Source: Notamacropus eugenii (lineage: Eukaryota; Chordata; Mammalia; Diprotodontia; Macropodidae). Taken from it: a DNA stretch of 64,000 nt. The notes beneath the pieces are model-generated. The model did not search any database. It had not been told where the DNA came from and saw only the letters and a program-made list of their open reading frames with translations. Where the stretch lies: assembly GCF_028372415.1 (NCBI RefSeq), contig NC_092874.1:333144651-333208650 (forward strand), given 5' to 3'. The translations under genes were made by a program, and so were the position numbers. This document shows positions 11,343-22,099 of this stretch, piece by piece; within the stretch, counting starts at the first letter, position 1; every line of letters starts with the position of its first letter.

Positions 11343-12035
11343 GACATCTCCAGCTGCCTTTTGGACATATAGAATGGGAGGTCTTATAAGCATTTCATAT
11401 TCTCCTTGTCCAAAACAGAATTCATTTTTTTTCCTCCTAAGCCCTCCCATTTCTGAACTTCCTTGAACTTAGCACAGTATCAGGCACAAATAGGTGTTTG
11501 ACTAACTGATCTATCACCTGTCAAGAAGACCACCAAAATCCTCCCTCTTTTCAGGCTCTAAAACTTGGTGTTTTACTCATATTTCATTCACCCCATATAT
11601 CTAATCCTTTGCCAAATCATATTTCTACCTTCACAACATCTCTCTTATACAATTCCTTCTTTCCACTCACCTGTCTCCTGGACTAGGAAATACCCTTCTA
11701 AGTGAATCTCATTCCCTCCAATCTCTCCCCACTCTAATCTACACTTCACTCAACTGCCATGATGGTTTTTCTAAGTCATACCACCGATTGTGTCATTCCT
11801 GCATCCAAGGAATTCCAGTGACTCTCTGCTTTCTGTAGGATCAAATATGAACTCCTCTGATTGGCATTTGAAGCTCTTTATAACCTAGTGCCTTCTCAAA
11901 TCTCCAGGCTTCTTACACCTGGTGCCCCCCACACTATATGATCCTGTTACACCATCTTTCTTACTACTCCTGAAATGTCACTCCATCTCTCATGTCTGTG
12001 CACTAGCTATCACCAATGCTTAGAATGATCTTCCC

Positions 12036-12338
12036 GCTCTTAATTCTCCTTGTTCTTTGGGTTGTTTCAGTCATGTCTGACTCTCCCTCATCCCATTTGG
12101 AATTTTCTTGGCAAAGATATTGGAGTGGCTTGCTTGTCATTTCCTTCTCCAGTTCATTTTACAGATGAGGAAATTCATGATTAAGTGATAACTAAGTGAC
12201 TTGCCCAGGAACACACAGCTAGGAAGTGTCTAAGGCCACATTTGAACTCAGGGAGATAGTTTTCCTGACTCTAGACCCCAAACTCTATCCTCTCCACCAC
12301 CTAGCTGCCCAAATTAATTAAACTGCTCTTAATTTCCC
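12036..12338 (-). mobile_element. CORE-type SINE in L2 with target-site duplication
   Basis: The SINE itself spans about 12,049-12,324 and reads as the complement (tttcagtcatgtctgactct ... ctccaccacctagctgccca). The 13-base flank gctcttaattctc at 12,036-12,048 is repeated as gctcttaatttcc at 12,325-12,337. That is a target-site duplication and proves retroposition into the L2. Confidence 0.88.
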
Positions 12339-12572
12339 TAGCTTCCTTCAAAACACAGATCAAATCCCACTTTCTTCAGGAGACCTTTCCTGTTTCCTGA
12401 AACTGCTATTGCCTTCCTCTATAGACTCTGTCTATATTTTATATGTGCCTAGATATTCTCATATTGTCTTCCCCATTAGAAAGTAGGTTTCTTGAGAGAA
12501 AGGACTGTAGGTTGGGTTTTATTTTATCTTAAGTTTTGTTTTTGCTTTTATTGTATTTCTTAGCAAGGTATA

Positions 12573-13757
12573 AGGGTTGTTCGGGGAAGACTGGTACCTC
12601 TGGCTGCTGAGCCCTTTTCAGGGCTGCTTTCCACTTTTGGTGTACACTTGATTCATTCAACTCTCACCCGTGACTCCAAGAAGCTGTAGCATACACAGTG
12701 ATAGCACCCCATTAACTATTTCATCAGATGGGCGAAACCAGGTTGAGGATAAGCCAGGTGTCTCAAAACCTTCAATGAGTTGGGAGGTGTCTATCTACTC
12801 AAGCAAGTGAAGACTTCCCTGGCAGAATGGGCAGATAAGAACAGTTTGTTCCAATGCCCATCAAGATGAAGCAGGAGCTATGGAACTGCTTAGCGCTTGG
12901 TTAGACATTGAAGATGCCGGGGTCATCCACTGCATCCAGAGCCATTGCCAATCGTCTTGACTTTGTCTTGCCACTTGACTTTGATGACTCTGGAAGAGAG
13001 TGAGGCTGATGACTGTGCAATTCTGTTTCACTTAAATCCAATTTATACTTGAACCAAAATACATCACTATACCATTTTACCACTTTTACTTATCTCAAAA
13101 TCCTGTGATATCAAGCAAGTGATGAAGCAGCAGGTATGAGTCCACTGGGAGCTGTAGTTACAAGTCTGCACATAGGTGGCCCAGGCCATATGGTCATCTT
13201 CTCACTGGAAGCAGCAGAGGGATTTGGCAGCTCTCTGAGTATCTGAGCAGCCTTTTAAGGACTGCACTGCTCACATCCTGGTGTGAGGAAGGGTCTGGAA
13301 AAGGTGCCCTTAAAATTGTCTGCTTCATCCAACCCTAGCCTGCTTTCCTTAGCAGGTGGTGATCCCACTTTATGGTTGAAACATGTAAAAAGTACAAAAA
13401 CTTTTGCAAAGATGATTCCACTCAGCACTGGTACGTGGAATGTACGTACACTTATGGACAACATGAAACCCAGTTGACCTGAAAGATAAACAGCTTTTAT
13501 TGTGAGAGAACTCAGCAGGTATCTCACGCAAAAATCAACTCTGAATGAAACAGTGCTAACAAACGAAGACCAGATTACTGAAGTCAGAGCAAGATACACA
13601 TTTTTTTCTAGATTGGCTTCAGTGAAAGGGAGTGCCATGAAGGTGGCATAGATTTTGCAATCAAGGTTAATCTAGTCAACAAGCTTGTATTTCTCCCAAA
13701 AGGAGGACATGACTCATGACAATGCAAATTTCACTTGCAGGAAAAAGAGGACAAACC
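12573..13757 (+). mobile_element. RTE-like LINE, 5' region and endonuclease start
   Basis: A long 5' region is shared with 31,700-32,115 and 58,013-58,890 (ctgagcccttttcagggctg-type block, aaaccaggttgagg, tgaagacttccctggc, gcttggttagacattg). At 13,411 an ATG opens a frame reading MIPLSTGTWNVRTLMDNMK, the T-W-N-V-R-T-L start of an apurinic-like endonuclease typical of the RTE group. After a stop the same protein continues as RELSRY, NEDQITEVRARYTFF and GSAMKVA (a decayed ETRF...GAGYTFFWSG region). The copy ends near 13,757, before the reverse transcriptase. It is inactive. Confidence 0.7.
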
Positions 13758-13803
13758 AGTGTCAGGCTCATAGTAAGTGTTTAATAAATGTCAACTGAAT
13801 CAA
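13757..13803 (+). mobile_element. L2 3' tail scrap
   Basis: About 45 bases reading cagtgtcaggctcatagtaa then gtgtttaataaatgtcaact, the last part of an L2/MIR 3' end. From 13,803 to 14,620 I see no recognisable feature. Confidence 0.5.
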
Positions 13804-14621
13804 ATTGAGCAAAGCCTCCACAAAATAGTTATCCTATGCTGCATGGTGTATAGGGGAGCAAGGTAGCACACCCTGGGAACATTCTCATTGATTTCTTAGG
13901 GGCTGGGATACCCAGACCATGCTCGATACACCCCTATCCCGATATACTAAAGACCTTCCTCTTCATTTAATGTCTTGGCAGGTGAGGGTGGGAGTGGGGT
14001 GTACCAATGTAATACTTGAACTATCTAGTTATTCATTTTTGCTCCATGCCATACACACCTTTTCTAGTCAAGAATGTACACTGTGTTATTTCTTGTGAAC
14101 GTAATCAGATTTTAAAAACTTATGCCCACTGGAAGATGGAAACTTTCAGGGTTTATTTACTTGTGTCCCTAGAGAACTCAGACCTTCCCATTCCTAAGGG
14201 AGGGAGTGTGAAGAGATAGCTATGAAAGACAGATACATCAGTGCAAAGATGAGGACTGGGGGAAGCCAGGGACCACCTCTTCTCCCAAAGGTGAAAGCAA
14301 TAGTAGAGCCTCTGTCTCCATCACATTCACTGGGGACTGGTAAGTTTTAAAAAAAGGAGAGATGGGGACACATGCAGGCTAGGCACTCCAGGCATGGGTC
14401 TGGGAAGCAAATACAGAGAGATATGAAGACAAAAGATTGTAAACTGAGCTATGCAGAAACTACAAGGAACAGATACTGAATGGTTGGAAGGCGTCCTGTG
14501 TCTGGAATAGAACTCATGACTCCTTATTTCCCAGTCTTTTGCTTTACTCTCACTCCTGAGTTCTCCTGGGAAAGTACTGAATCTGTATCTCTAATCTTTG
14601 TTTCTTTTTTTGTCTTTCTTC

Positions 14622-15290
14622 TTTCCCTTTATTTTTTAAATAGTATTTTATTTTTCCCAATTATATGTCAAGACAATTTTTAACATTCAGTTTTGCAAGA
14701 TTTTGAGTTCCAAATTTTTCTCCCTTCCTCCCTCCTCCCCTCCTCTCTTCTGGAAGTGGTTGGCAATTTGATATAGGTTCTACATATGCAATTATGCAAA
14801 ACATATCCACATTAGTTATAGTTGCGGAAGAAGAAACAGATCAAAAGAAAAAAACAAAAAAAATAAAGCAGTTCTTGGACGTGGATAGCATTTCCCATCA
14901 TGAGTCTTTTGTTCTTGCCTTGGATCATTGTGTTGATGAGAAAAACTAAGTCATTCATAGTTGATCATCACACAATGTTACTGATACTGTGTATAATATT
15001 TTCCTGGTTCTGCTCATTTTGCTTTGCATCAGTTTGTACAAGTCTTTCTGGGTTTTTCTGAAATCTGCCTGCTTGTCATTCCTTATAGCACAATAGTATT
15101 CCATTATATTTACATACTGCAGCTTGTTCCATCATTCCCCAACTGATAAACATCTCCTCAATTTCCAGTTCTTTGTTACCACAAAATAGGCTGCTATAAA
15201 TATTTTTGCACATGTAAATCCTTTCGTCTTTTTTATGATCTCTTTGAGATACAGACCTAGTGGTGGTATTACTGGATTCATTTATTTCTT
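14622..15290 (-). mobile_element. L1 3' end, 5'-truncated
   Basis: The plus strand begins with the T-rich complement of the 3' UTR (tatgtcaagacaatttttaa, gattttgagttccaaatttt, a C/T-rich tract) and runs into ORF2: cttgttccatcattccccaa corresponds to the G-E-W-L-N-K-L region, and gatctctttgagatacagac to the S-K-R-S end. The same segment recurs at 21,255, 32,559, 49,498, 52,790 and 55,470, showing one abundant truncated L1 family. From 15,290 to 15,690 only AT-rich sequence is seen. Confidence 0.88.
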
Positions 15291-15688
15291 AGAGTTTGTT
15301 TAGCTTTCTGCTTCTATTTTTTTAACATTTAAATTCTGAACTTAATAAATACCAAATAAAATGGGCATTTCCACATACATGCTATAACAGAAGAGGATTA
15401 CACATGAAACTGCAAATCTCTATTATGTACATAATACTGTTACTATGCTATTGTTTTAAATAAATATGTATATTTATTTATGTAATATATAGTAATTCAA
15501 GGTGTAACATTTTTTTGCTACCCTCTCTCCCTCTTGCTACCTCATATTATTTTAAAATCAGTTTACATAAGATTTTTAAAAATGTAGTTGAATGCATTGT
15601 CTAACTATGTGCTTCATTCAAAGGCAGATGAGAAAGAGACCAAAGGTGGTAAAATAGAAAGGAGAGAGAACTAGGGGGTTTTAAACTG

Positions 15689-15691
<3 letters not shown>

Positions 15692-15725
<34 letters not shown>

Positions 15726-15871
15726 TGTACATGTGTGTATGTGTGCGTGTGAGACAGACAGACAGAGACAGGGAGAAAGACAGAGAGACAGACACAGGGA
15801 GACAGAGACAAAGAGACATAGAGAGACAGAGAAACAGAGAGAGACAGACACAGAGGGAGACAGATGAAGAG

Positions 15872-15942
<71 letters not shown>

Positions 15943-15955
15943 AGAGGAAAGAAAC
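15692..15955. repeat. Compound TG and GA microsatellite
   Basis: A TG run at about 15,692-15,718 is followed by TATG/TGCG variants, GACA-type repeats (15,755-15,860) and a nearly pure GA run of about 65 bases at 15,872-15,937. The open frames of 127-157 codons over it, on both strands, are low-complexity Ser/Leu or Arg/Glu readings caused by the repeat and are not genes. From 15,960 to 16,620 nothing is recognised. Confidence 0.95.
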
Positions 15956-16624
15956 AGAGACAGAGACAAAAGTTCTATTTCCAATTGCTGGGACCTTCTC
16001 TGCTTGGGGCTTGGGCTGAGCGAAAGAGAAATTATTGTTCATATTTTTATACTCCCCCAAAATCAGGGAGTACATTAATCCAGAACACCCTAGATGTAAA
16101 ACATGAGTCCATGGTATCTGGTTGTGGGAGGATTGTGTAAGCAACTGAAAGTTAGTCTTTCTGAAGCAGTCTGCTCAGTCATCTTTTCTCCCCATTGCTT
16201 TCTGTAGCAGGTTTGGAACCAAAACCATATGCCTCTGAAGGGCAAATCCAAAGGGAACTTATTAGAGAGATGCCTGAGAGGAGAAGCTGGGAAAGAGTGG
16301 TACTGCCCACACCATGATGGGGACCAACCAAGGAGTCCTTTCTCATCAATCAATCTCCTTCTACCCCCTCCCCACATTTACTAGACAAACATAAATCATC
16401 CTTGATAATATACTGAAACCTACTTAAGTATATATCACCTATTTTTTTCCATTTGTCTTTGAGTTATTTGTAATTGTGATTCACTTGAGAATAATGGTTT
16501 TCCAGAATTTGCAGCTACACAGCATTGTCGGGAGTTTATTGGTATAAAACAATAGGGCTTAACATTTTTATGGGGTTTTGAATTGCTTAAAATCCTAACC
16601 CTAGCTTAAATCTATTTGTTTGGT

Positions 16625-16965
16625 TTAAGGAAGGGGATCAGAGAAAACTGAAGAAAATATTCTCTATTTTTATTTTTGAATTATGATTGATGAATATAAA
16701 CCTGTTCCTTTTTGGATGTGTTCAATTTGATGAATTGGGGGAGGGGATCAGACAAAACTCATGACAATATTTTCCATTTTTATTTTTGAGTTATGATTGA
16801 TGAACATAAACTTGTTCCTTTTTGAATGTGTTCAGTTTGATGAATTGAGGGAGGGGATCAGAGAAAACTTATGAAAATAGCTTCCATTTTTATTTTTGAG
16901 TTATGATTGATGGCAACATAAACCTGTTCCTTTTTGGATTTATTCAGTTTGATGAATTCCACTAG
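16625..16965. repeat. Three-copy 110-base tandem repeat
   Basis: Unit starts are marked by ggggatcagaga/caaaact at 16,633, 16,743 and 16,853, exactly 110 bases apart. Each unit carries tccatttttatttttgag, ttatgattgatg, a aacataaac block, tgttcctttttg and cagtttgatgaatt in order. The third unit has a two-base insertion in the gatggcaac part. The flanks are not obviously repeated. This is a minisatellite-sized local triplication, not an array with spacers. Confidence 0.92.
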
Positions 16966-17497
16966 GACTCTTTGTATTAGAGGAAATTCTCATTTCTTGT
17001 ATTCTCATGAATATAATTCTCATGACTTTCTCATCAGCGTCAGATTACAATAAACCCTAAGGAGATTCCATTTTATCTACTGGAGCTGAGCTGAAAAGAA
17101 ACCAAAATAAAACAAAAGGTACATCATTGTACATTCCTTAAGAAAAAAAAATTTTATCACCTCCCTAGGCTTCCTGGATTTATTTGTTTTTAATGAATCA
17201 TCATTGTTTCTCTAACCGATGAGGCTCCAAAATGAACACTGATCTCCTTCAGTTTAAGGAAAAGTAAAGCTGAATTGAATTATAGATATGAGGCTCTCTT
17301 GTTAGCACTTAGAACAATGTGAAAGGTCCACTTAAAAATCTCTTAGCAGACATTTCAAAGAACAGGGAAAGGTCATGGAACTGGCAAGAAATAAACATTA
17401 TTCCAGGGCTTTAAATGTAAAGTTTTCAGGGTCAGAGGAGAACTGTACTTCATGATTGTGAGAACATCACACTTCCAAAATAAACAAATACAATTTA

Positions 17498-17806
17498 TTA
17501 CTTAAAGGACATGAAAATATTTTCCCCATACTTTTCCATGTTGTTAGTTTTCCTTTTCAATTTGTCTTGTTCCATTTTGTTACTGATGATGATAAACTTC
17601 CCATTTACACACATCAGATCTGTCTTCGCTAATTTCAGATCTTCATATCCTTGAAAGAATTGTTTTAGCCAATCTAGGATGCTCCATCCATCTTCAGGTC
17701 TGGGGTATTTGTTGAAGTTAGTCCATTTTTGCTCCCCTTCTGGTGACTTCTTTTGGCCAGGTTTTAATAATCCATGTCCTGGTTTAACAACCAGCTCTCC
17801 AAAAAT
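17498..17806 (-). pseudogene. Unrecognised 100-codon open frame
   Basis: Reading from 17,806 down to the TAA at 17,500-17,498, 102 codons are open with no stop, bounded upstream by a TGA at 17,809-17,807. A second TAA follows at once, and an AT-rich, 3'UTR-like segment with TTTATT follows that. The product would contain VVKPGHGLLKPGQKKSPEG, WTNFNKYPRPEDGWSILDWL, FFQGYEDLKLAKTDLMCV, NGKFIIIS and a lysine-rich end with FMSFK. Tryptophans, prolines and charged residues are spread as in a folded domain rather than low complexity. No ATG occurs in the first half (first Met about codon 58). I do not recognise it. It could be a 3'-terminal exon, a decayed retrocopy or a retroelement ORF; L1-5'-like sequence lies just upstream on the same strand. 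Confidence 0.35.
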
Positions 17807-17849
17807 TCATAGTACATTTTAAAGTTTAATCTGCATTATTATAATTTTC

Positions 17850-18168
17850 TCCATCACTTTCTTAAGCCTAGACAATCAACAGAGAGTACGGATTTGTATT
17901 TGCCTCAGCTGTGAAATGCTCACACTAAAAATTTGACCATAAGCTTTCTTCAACTTCGGTACCACCCTTGCTTTTATCCATAATTATTCAATGTATTTAT
18001 TGTTGTCTCTTTTCCTTTCCAGTGCTCTTACTGACAGGCTGCTCTCTTTTGAGGCTTTGTGATTACACTTCCTTTCTCTCATGCTTTTGCTTTTTCATTT
18101 ATGGGGTAGCCAAGCAAGGGATATTAAGGTAGTAGGGTCTTTAGGGACTTCTTATTCTGCCATCTTAC
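17850..18168 (-). mobile_element. L1-like 5' end segment
   Basis: On the minus strand the segment starts near 18,168 with agtaagatggcagaataaga, resembling the canonical L1 start (aagatggcngaatagg). It is followed by an A-rich stretch with ctgtcagtaagagcactgga. It is not joined to recognisable L1 ORF1 sequence; instead it runs into the unassigned open frame at 17,498-17,806. Confidence 0.4.
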
Positions 18169-18242
18169 TGTAATTCTTCAGTTGGAACTAGAAAAATGGT
18201 AAATCAACAGAAGACTAAAATACAGAACCATGAAATCACATT

Positions 18243-18352
18243 GAGGACCAGCTAGGTGACCCAGGGGATAATTGAGCATCTGCCTGTGAGTCAGACCTGA
18301 TTTCAAATCTGGCCTCAGACATTATGAGACCCTGGGCAAATCACCTAACCCT
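18243..18352 (+). mobile_element. 5' half of a CORE-type SINE
   Basis: The forward head (accagctaggtgacccaggg), the middle (tttcaaatctggcctcagac) and the core (gagaccctgggcaaatcacc) stop at ctaaccctg, where the LTR-like segment starting tgtgagaaacacgc begins. The SINE's 3' half is absent, either truncated or displaced. Confidence 0.8.
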
Positions 18353-18930
18353 GTGAGAAACACGCTTACTTTAAGAACAATACTTGTGAAATCAGGAAAG
18401 CTTTATTAATTTTTACACTCATTATGAATGAACAGGTAGCTCCTAATGGACTGCTGCATTTGTTTAGACCAATGCAAGCTTTTCATACACCGTTTCCAAT
18501 TTGAATTTCCTTCCTGCCTCCCACTGGCCAGCACTCCAGGGTTCACCCCACCCCATATGGGTCATATTTCTCATTTTCTTTATAGAATGACATGATTTAA
18601 ATTCGTCTACAGGAATTCTCTTAGTTGATGTACAGTATTTCTGGTGTCATCCTGAAAGTTTGGTTAAAGAGGCAAAGAGGCTAAGGGATATCTTAATTGA
18701 ATAGGTGGTAGATACAGTAAGATGAAAGAGTTGGCAAAGTGTCAATTGAAATTATGACTCAGGATATCTGCGTTTTCTTTACCCTTAACATGCCATCATA
18801 ACATAGTCCATAAAATGCATAACATGTCCATAAAATATTAATAAAAAATCCCATTATTCAAAATAGAGTCTTGGGTTAAGGGTCTCATAAAGAATGCTGT
18901 CAGCCCCATCTGGCCTTGTTGACATAGGAA
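18352..18930 (-). mobile_element. LTR-like segment
   Basis: The left end reads tgtgagaaac (complement ending in CA), and about 50 bases in is the complement of a poly(A) signal in the context aataaagctttcctgatttc, typical of a retroviral R region. A weak TATA-like tatgaaaag lies about 80 bases upstream on the minus strand. The right end is uncertain, and no internal viral genes are visible. Confidence 0.4.
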
Positions 18931-19309
18931 GAGATATTCTCCGAGTTTACTCAGAGAACAAAGCAGCTGTTAAGTCCAGGCTCTTCTTCTGGTTGATTGA
19001 TTAGCTCAGGCTCTGGCCCTTATGGAGGGTTCAAAAATGATATTAAATGATTATCACTGGTATTACAGATAATACATATTTTCTATGGAAATGGAAGTTC
19101 AACTCACCTCTCACAACTTACACCAGAGTTGGTCCAATGTTGCAAGTGTCTTTGCTTTATCCACATGTTCCCCATCAGGCACAACTAGCCAGCGGCGAGG
19201 AATATGCAAGAGTGTCTCATAAAATCAGATAACACCACTTCCACAAACAGACTTTTACAGTTCTCTAATTTCATCAGCAGCAATGGAAACAGGTACTAAT
19301 TCTCTAAAG

Positions 19310-19846
19310 TGTGACAAATGATAGGCCCCAAGAGACAGAGTTTCTGGGTAATTCATAATCAATTTATTAATTAGGCAACTGGCAATCAATAAATTGATAG
19401 TAAGTGCTTTCTCTCCATAGCCAAAGATAAGTCCATGGAGAACCTGAAAGCCTTAAATATTTTTGTAAAAGGGAATGCCCTTGACTAGTGAAAATCAACC
19501 TTGATTGCTGGACATTTCATGAGGATGTGGGCTAGAAGTCTTCAGCTCCTCCGGCTGACATTAGGACTTGATCATGAGACTTACAACCTCCAGTAATATG
19601 GACAGGAGAATTCATCTTCACCCAGATCACTTTGCTTGTTTTTCTCCTTCATGAGCTGGGTAGCCCTAAACTCTAATCCTTTTTCCCAAGGCAAGAACTC
19701 ATCCAGACTGGATTCTGCTTACACTCTAAACAGGTTGGGTTTCCTGGTAGGGTGGGGTCCCACCCAAGAGTGAAGACCAACTTTCTCAAGGGCTAGGGAT
19801 TATCTCATCAATCAGCCATGTCCTTCAGAGAAAAGTCTGGATCTCA
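19310..19846 (-). mobile_element. LTR-like segment
   Basis: The left end tgtgacaaatgataggcccc and a possible right end at ...ggatctca give TG/CA termini. On the minus strand, aataaattgattatgaatta supplies a poly(A) signal about 60 bases before the end, and an atatttaagg TATA-like block lies about 85 bases further upstream. I could not find a convincing target-site duplication, so this is a candidate solo LTR only. Confidence 0.4.
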
Positions 19847-19904
19847 ATTTAATAACTGATTATTAATATGAAACAATAATTTCAAAAGTCACTTTAAAAA
19901 TTCT

Positions 19905-20025
19905 TCATTCTAGACTTCAGCAAATCTCTTTTCCCTCTGGGTCTCAGTTCTCTAAAAAAATGAAGAGATTGGACTAGATCCTCTTTATGACTCCCTCTAG
20001 CTCTGGTATAACTATCGACACTTGT
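19905..20025 (+). mobile_element. MIR-type SINE 3' part
   Basis: Blocks ctctgggtctcagttctcta, aatgaagagattggactaga and ctccctctagctctggtata match the 3' half of MIR/THER-type SINEs. The 5' half is missing. Confidence 0.6.
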
Positions 20026-20315
20026 TCCACAAGAAAACAAATACTGCAGTAACTTAGGGATATGAATTGTAAAGATGGAGTAGTAGACCAGGCCAAAGTT
20101 GGACAAAGCTGGGACCTCCAGTTCAAGGTTACAATGAAATGAGATATTCATAATTCATCTAACAGTTAGCAAAGGGAGACTTAATTAGTCATAGCAAAGG
20201 AAGAACATTAAGAGTGAGGGAAAGGATATTTATTAAGCATAAAACATTAATTCAGTTGAACACAACTAGATGTTTCCTGTAGAGTGCCAGTTGCATTGAT
20301 CCAAAAATTAAGACT

Positions 20316-20510
20316 CCATAATCCTTTCAAGATGATTAGGGAATTTTTCACACCTCCAAAAAGAAGTTAGAGAAATGTAAATACCCTTATACCTCTCTTT
20401 TAAACTGAACAAAGCCCTATAATCCTATAAGGATGATAAAGGAACAGTTTCATAATATGTTTTTAAGTTAGAGAAAAAAGGCGTTAACCTCTTTTAAATT
20501 TGAACAAAAG
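20316..20510. repeat. Diverged two-copy tandem duplication
   Basis: Unit A (20,316-20,415) and unit B (20,416-20,510) both run from c(c/t)ataatcct, through gatgat(t/a)agg and aagttagaga, to cctc..ttttaaa and tgaacaaag. They differ by many substitutions and small gaps, so the duplication is old. Around it, from 20,030 to 21,250, I recognise nothing except a faint MIR-like core at about 20,930-21,045. Confidence 0.7.
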
Positions 20511-21254
20511 TAATGAAAGCTTTTTGATTTCTGGAAGTTCAATCAAAACTAACACCTTGATAATCTCTGGGATAACACCATTTATATAGGGCACTATCCA
20601 AATATTTTAAAATAATAATTTGGACAGTAACTCTATATCCTTTGGTGGAAATTCCTTATTACATCTCTAGGCTGTAAGAAACTTGGTGAATCATTAGTAT
20701 TATAATAGCTTATTATTAGATGAAAGAGATTTGAAAAGGCAGTGAAGGAACTTAATATTTCATATGAACATCATAATTTGAGATACTAAGAAGGTTGAGT
20801 GAATTGTTTCTAGAGAAGACAGAAGAAGATTGACAAGCAGATTACTATTAAACATTTAAAGATTATTTACTGGTAGTAATGGCTTTCCCAACATTTATAT
20901 TAATTGTTACTCTCCTAAATCCCATGATCCATGTATTTTTCCATATTTTTCAGGTTAAAAAAATTGAGTTCCAGAGGCAAATAAGTTTCTCAGAATCAAC
21001 AGCATTCAAATTTATAAGACTGGACCCAAATGGAGACTTAGTGATAGGATCCTAAATAATAAACAGGACAAAGAACAAATCAGGGAAACAATGTGAAAGA
21101 AAATGAAATACTCTAGCAGAATTTCGAGTGAGAAGCTAAAGCAATCAACAGGGGAAAATCATATTTCTACAAACACATATTAATAAAATACAGAAAATAT
21201 ATGCTTTTTAAAAATTAGAAGGTCAACAAATAAACCTAAAGTGACCCCTTTTTA

Positions 21255-22070
21255 TCTTTCTTTAAAAAATTTGGCATCCCTACTGCTAGCCCCCTTCTTA
21301 CTTTTGGATTTAAAAAAAAAAATCTTCCTTATTAAAAATAGGTATAGTCAAGCAAAAAATCCATATATTGGCCATGTCTGAAAATTTGTCTAACTTTGTA
21401 CTTTGAGGCAATCACCTCTCTATTAGGAAATTGACAGTTTGATATCCATCAGTCCTCAGGAGTTCTATGTGGTTGATCGTTGCAGTGTTCAGTGTTACAA
21501 CTTCTTTCAAAGTTGTTTTGTTTACAACTTTGTAATAATTATAGAAATTGTTCTACTTAATGCTGCATCAATTCATAAAAATCTTCCTGGGTTTCTCTGA
21601 ATCCATCCCTTTTGGACTTTTTCCCAGCATAATAATATTCCATTATATTCATAACCATTCCCCAATTTATGGATGCCATTTTAGTTTCTAGTTCTTTACT
21701 GCTACAAATATTTTGGTATATATGAGTCCTTTCTTTCTCTCTTTGGGGTATATGCTGGGGTACAGTCTAGTGACCTTTAGAGCACAGTTCCACATTGTTT
21801 TCTAGGATTGTTAACACAATTCATGGTTCACCAATAGTTTATTAGTGGACTTCTCATGTCCCTCCAACAATTGTCATTTTTCTGTTATCTTGGCCAATAT
21901 GATGGCTGTGTGATGAAATTTTAGGTTAGTTGCTTTGATTTTCATTTCTCTTAGTAATCTGAAATAATTTTTTCGTAGTTGTTGATAGCTTGGATTTCTT
22001 TTAATAACTGCCTGTTCATATTCTTTGATAATTTATTTAGCAGGGAAAACCCTTTTAAAATTATTCATTT
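21255..22070 (-). mobile_element. L1 3' end
   Basis: The complement of the L1 ORF2 C-terminus is visible: ttcataaccattccccaatt (the G-E-W-L-N region), tctctttggggtatatgctg, then cttggccaatatgatggctg and ctgcctgttcatattctttg, which lie further 5' in ORF2. It ends near 22,070, next to a different part of L1. Confidence 0.75.
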
Positions 22071-22099
22071 TTTAGTGTTGTTATTTTAGTATAATTTTT

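Larger units (their letters stand above)
10745..12545 (+). mobile_element. Long L2 copy with polymerase remnant
   Basis: Forward translation at 10,790-10,875 reads KVTSDLLIAKSNSLFLILVL then LDLSTAC, corresponding to the L2 stretch before F-D-T-V-D-H, which has been lost. Further 3', the element shows acatctccagctgccttttg (11,344), ctaccttcacaacatctctc (11,625), ttcctgcatccaaggaattc (11,798), gcttccttcaaaacacagat (12,341) and a 3' end at about 12,540. CORE-SINEs occupy 11,091-11,342 and 12,049-12,324. Multiple frameshifts make it non-coding today. Confidence 0.85.

Noticed and set aside
13255..13638. 127-codon minus-strand frame opposite the RTE endonuclease region
   Set aside because: It is antisense to the recognisable TWNVRTL reading on the plus strand, so it is a shadow frame.
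15601..16144. Open frames of 95-157 codons on both strands
   Set aside because: They cover TG and GA microsatellites and read as Ser/Leu or Arg/Glu runs in every frame, so they reflect the repeat and not coding.
16625..16965. Possible CRISPR-like direct repeats
   Set aside because: The units are contiguous with no unique spacers, and the whole window is vertebrate. It is a tandem duplication.
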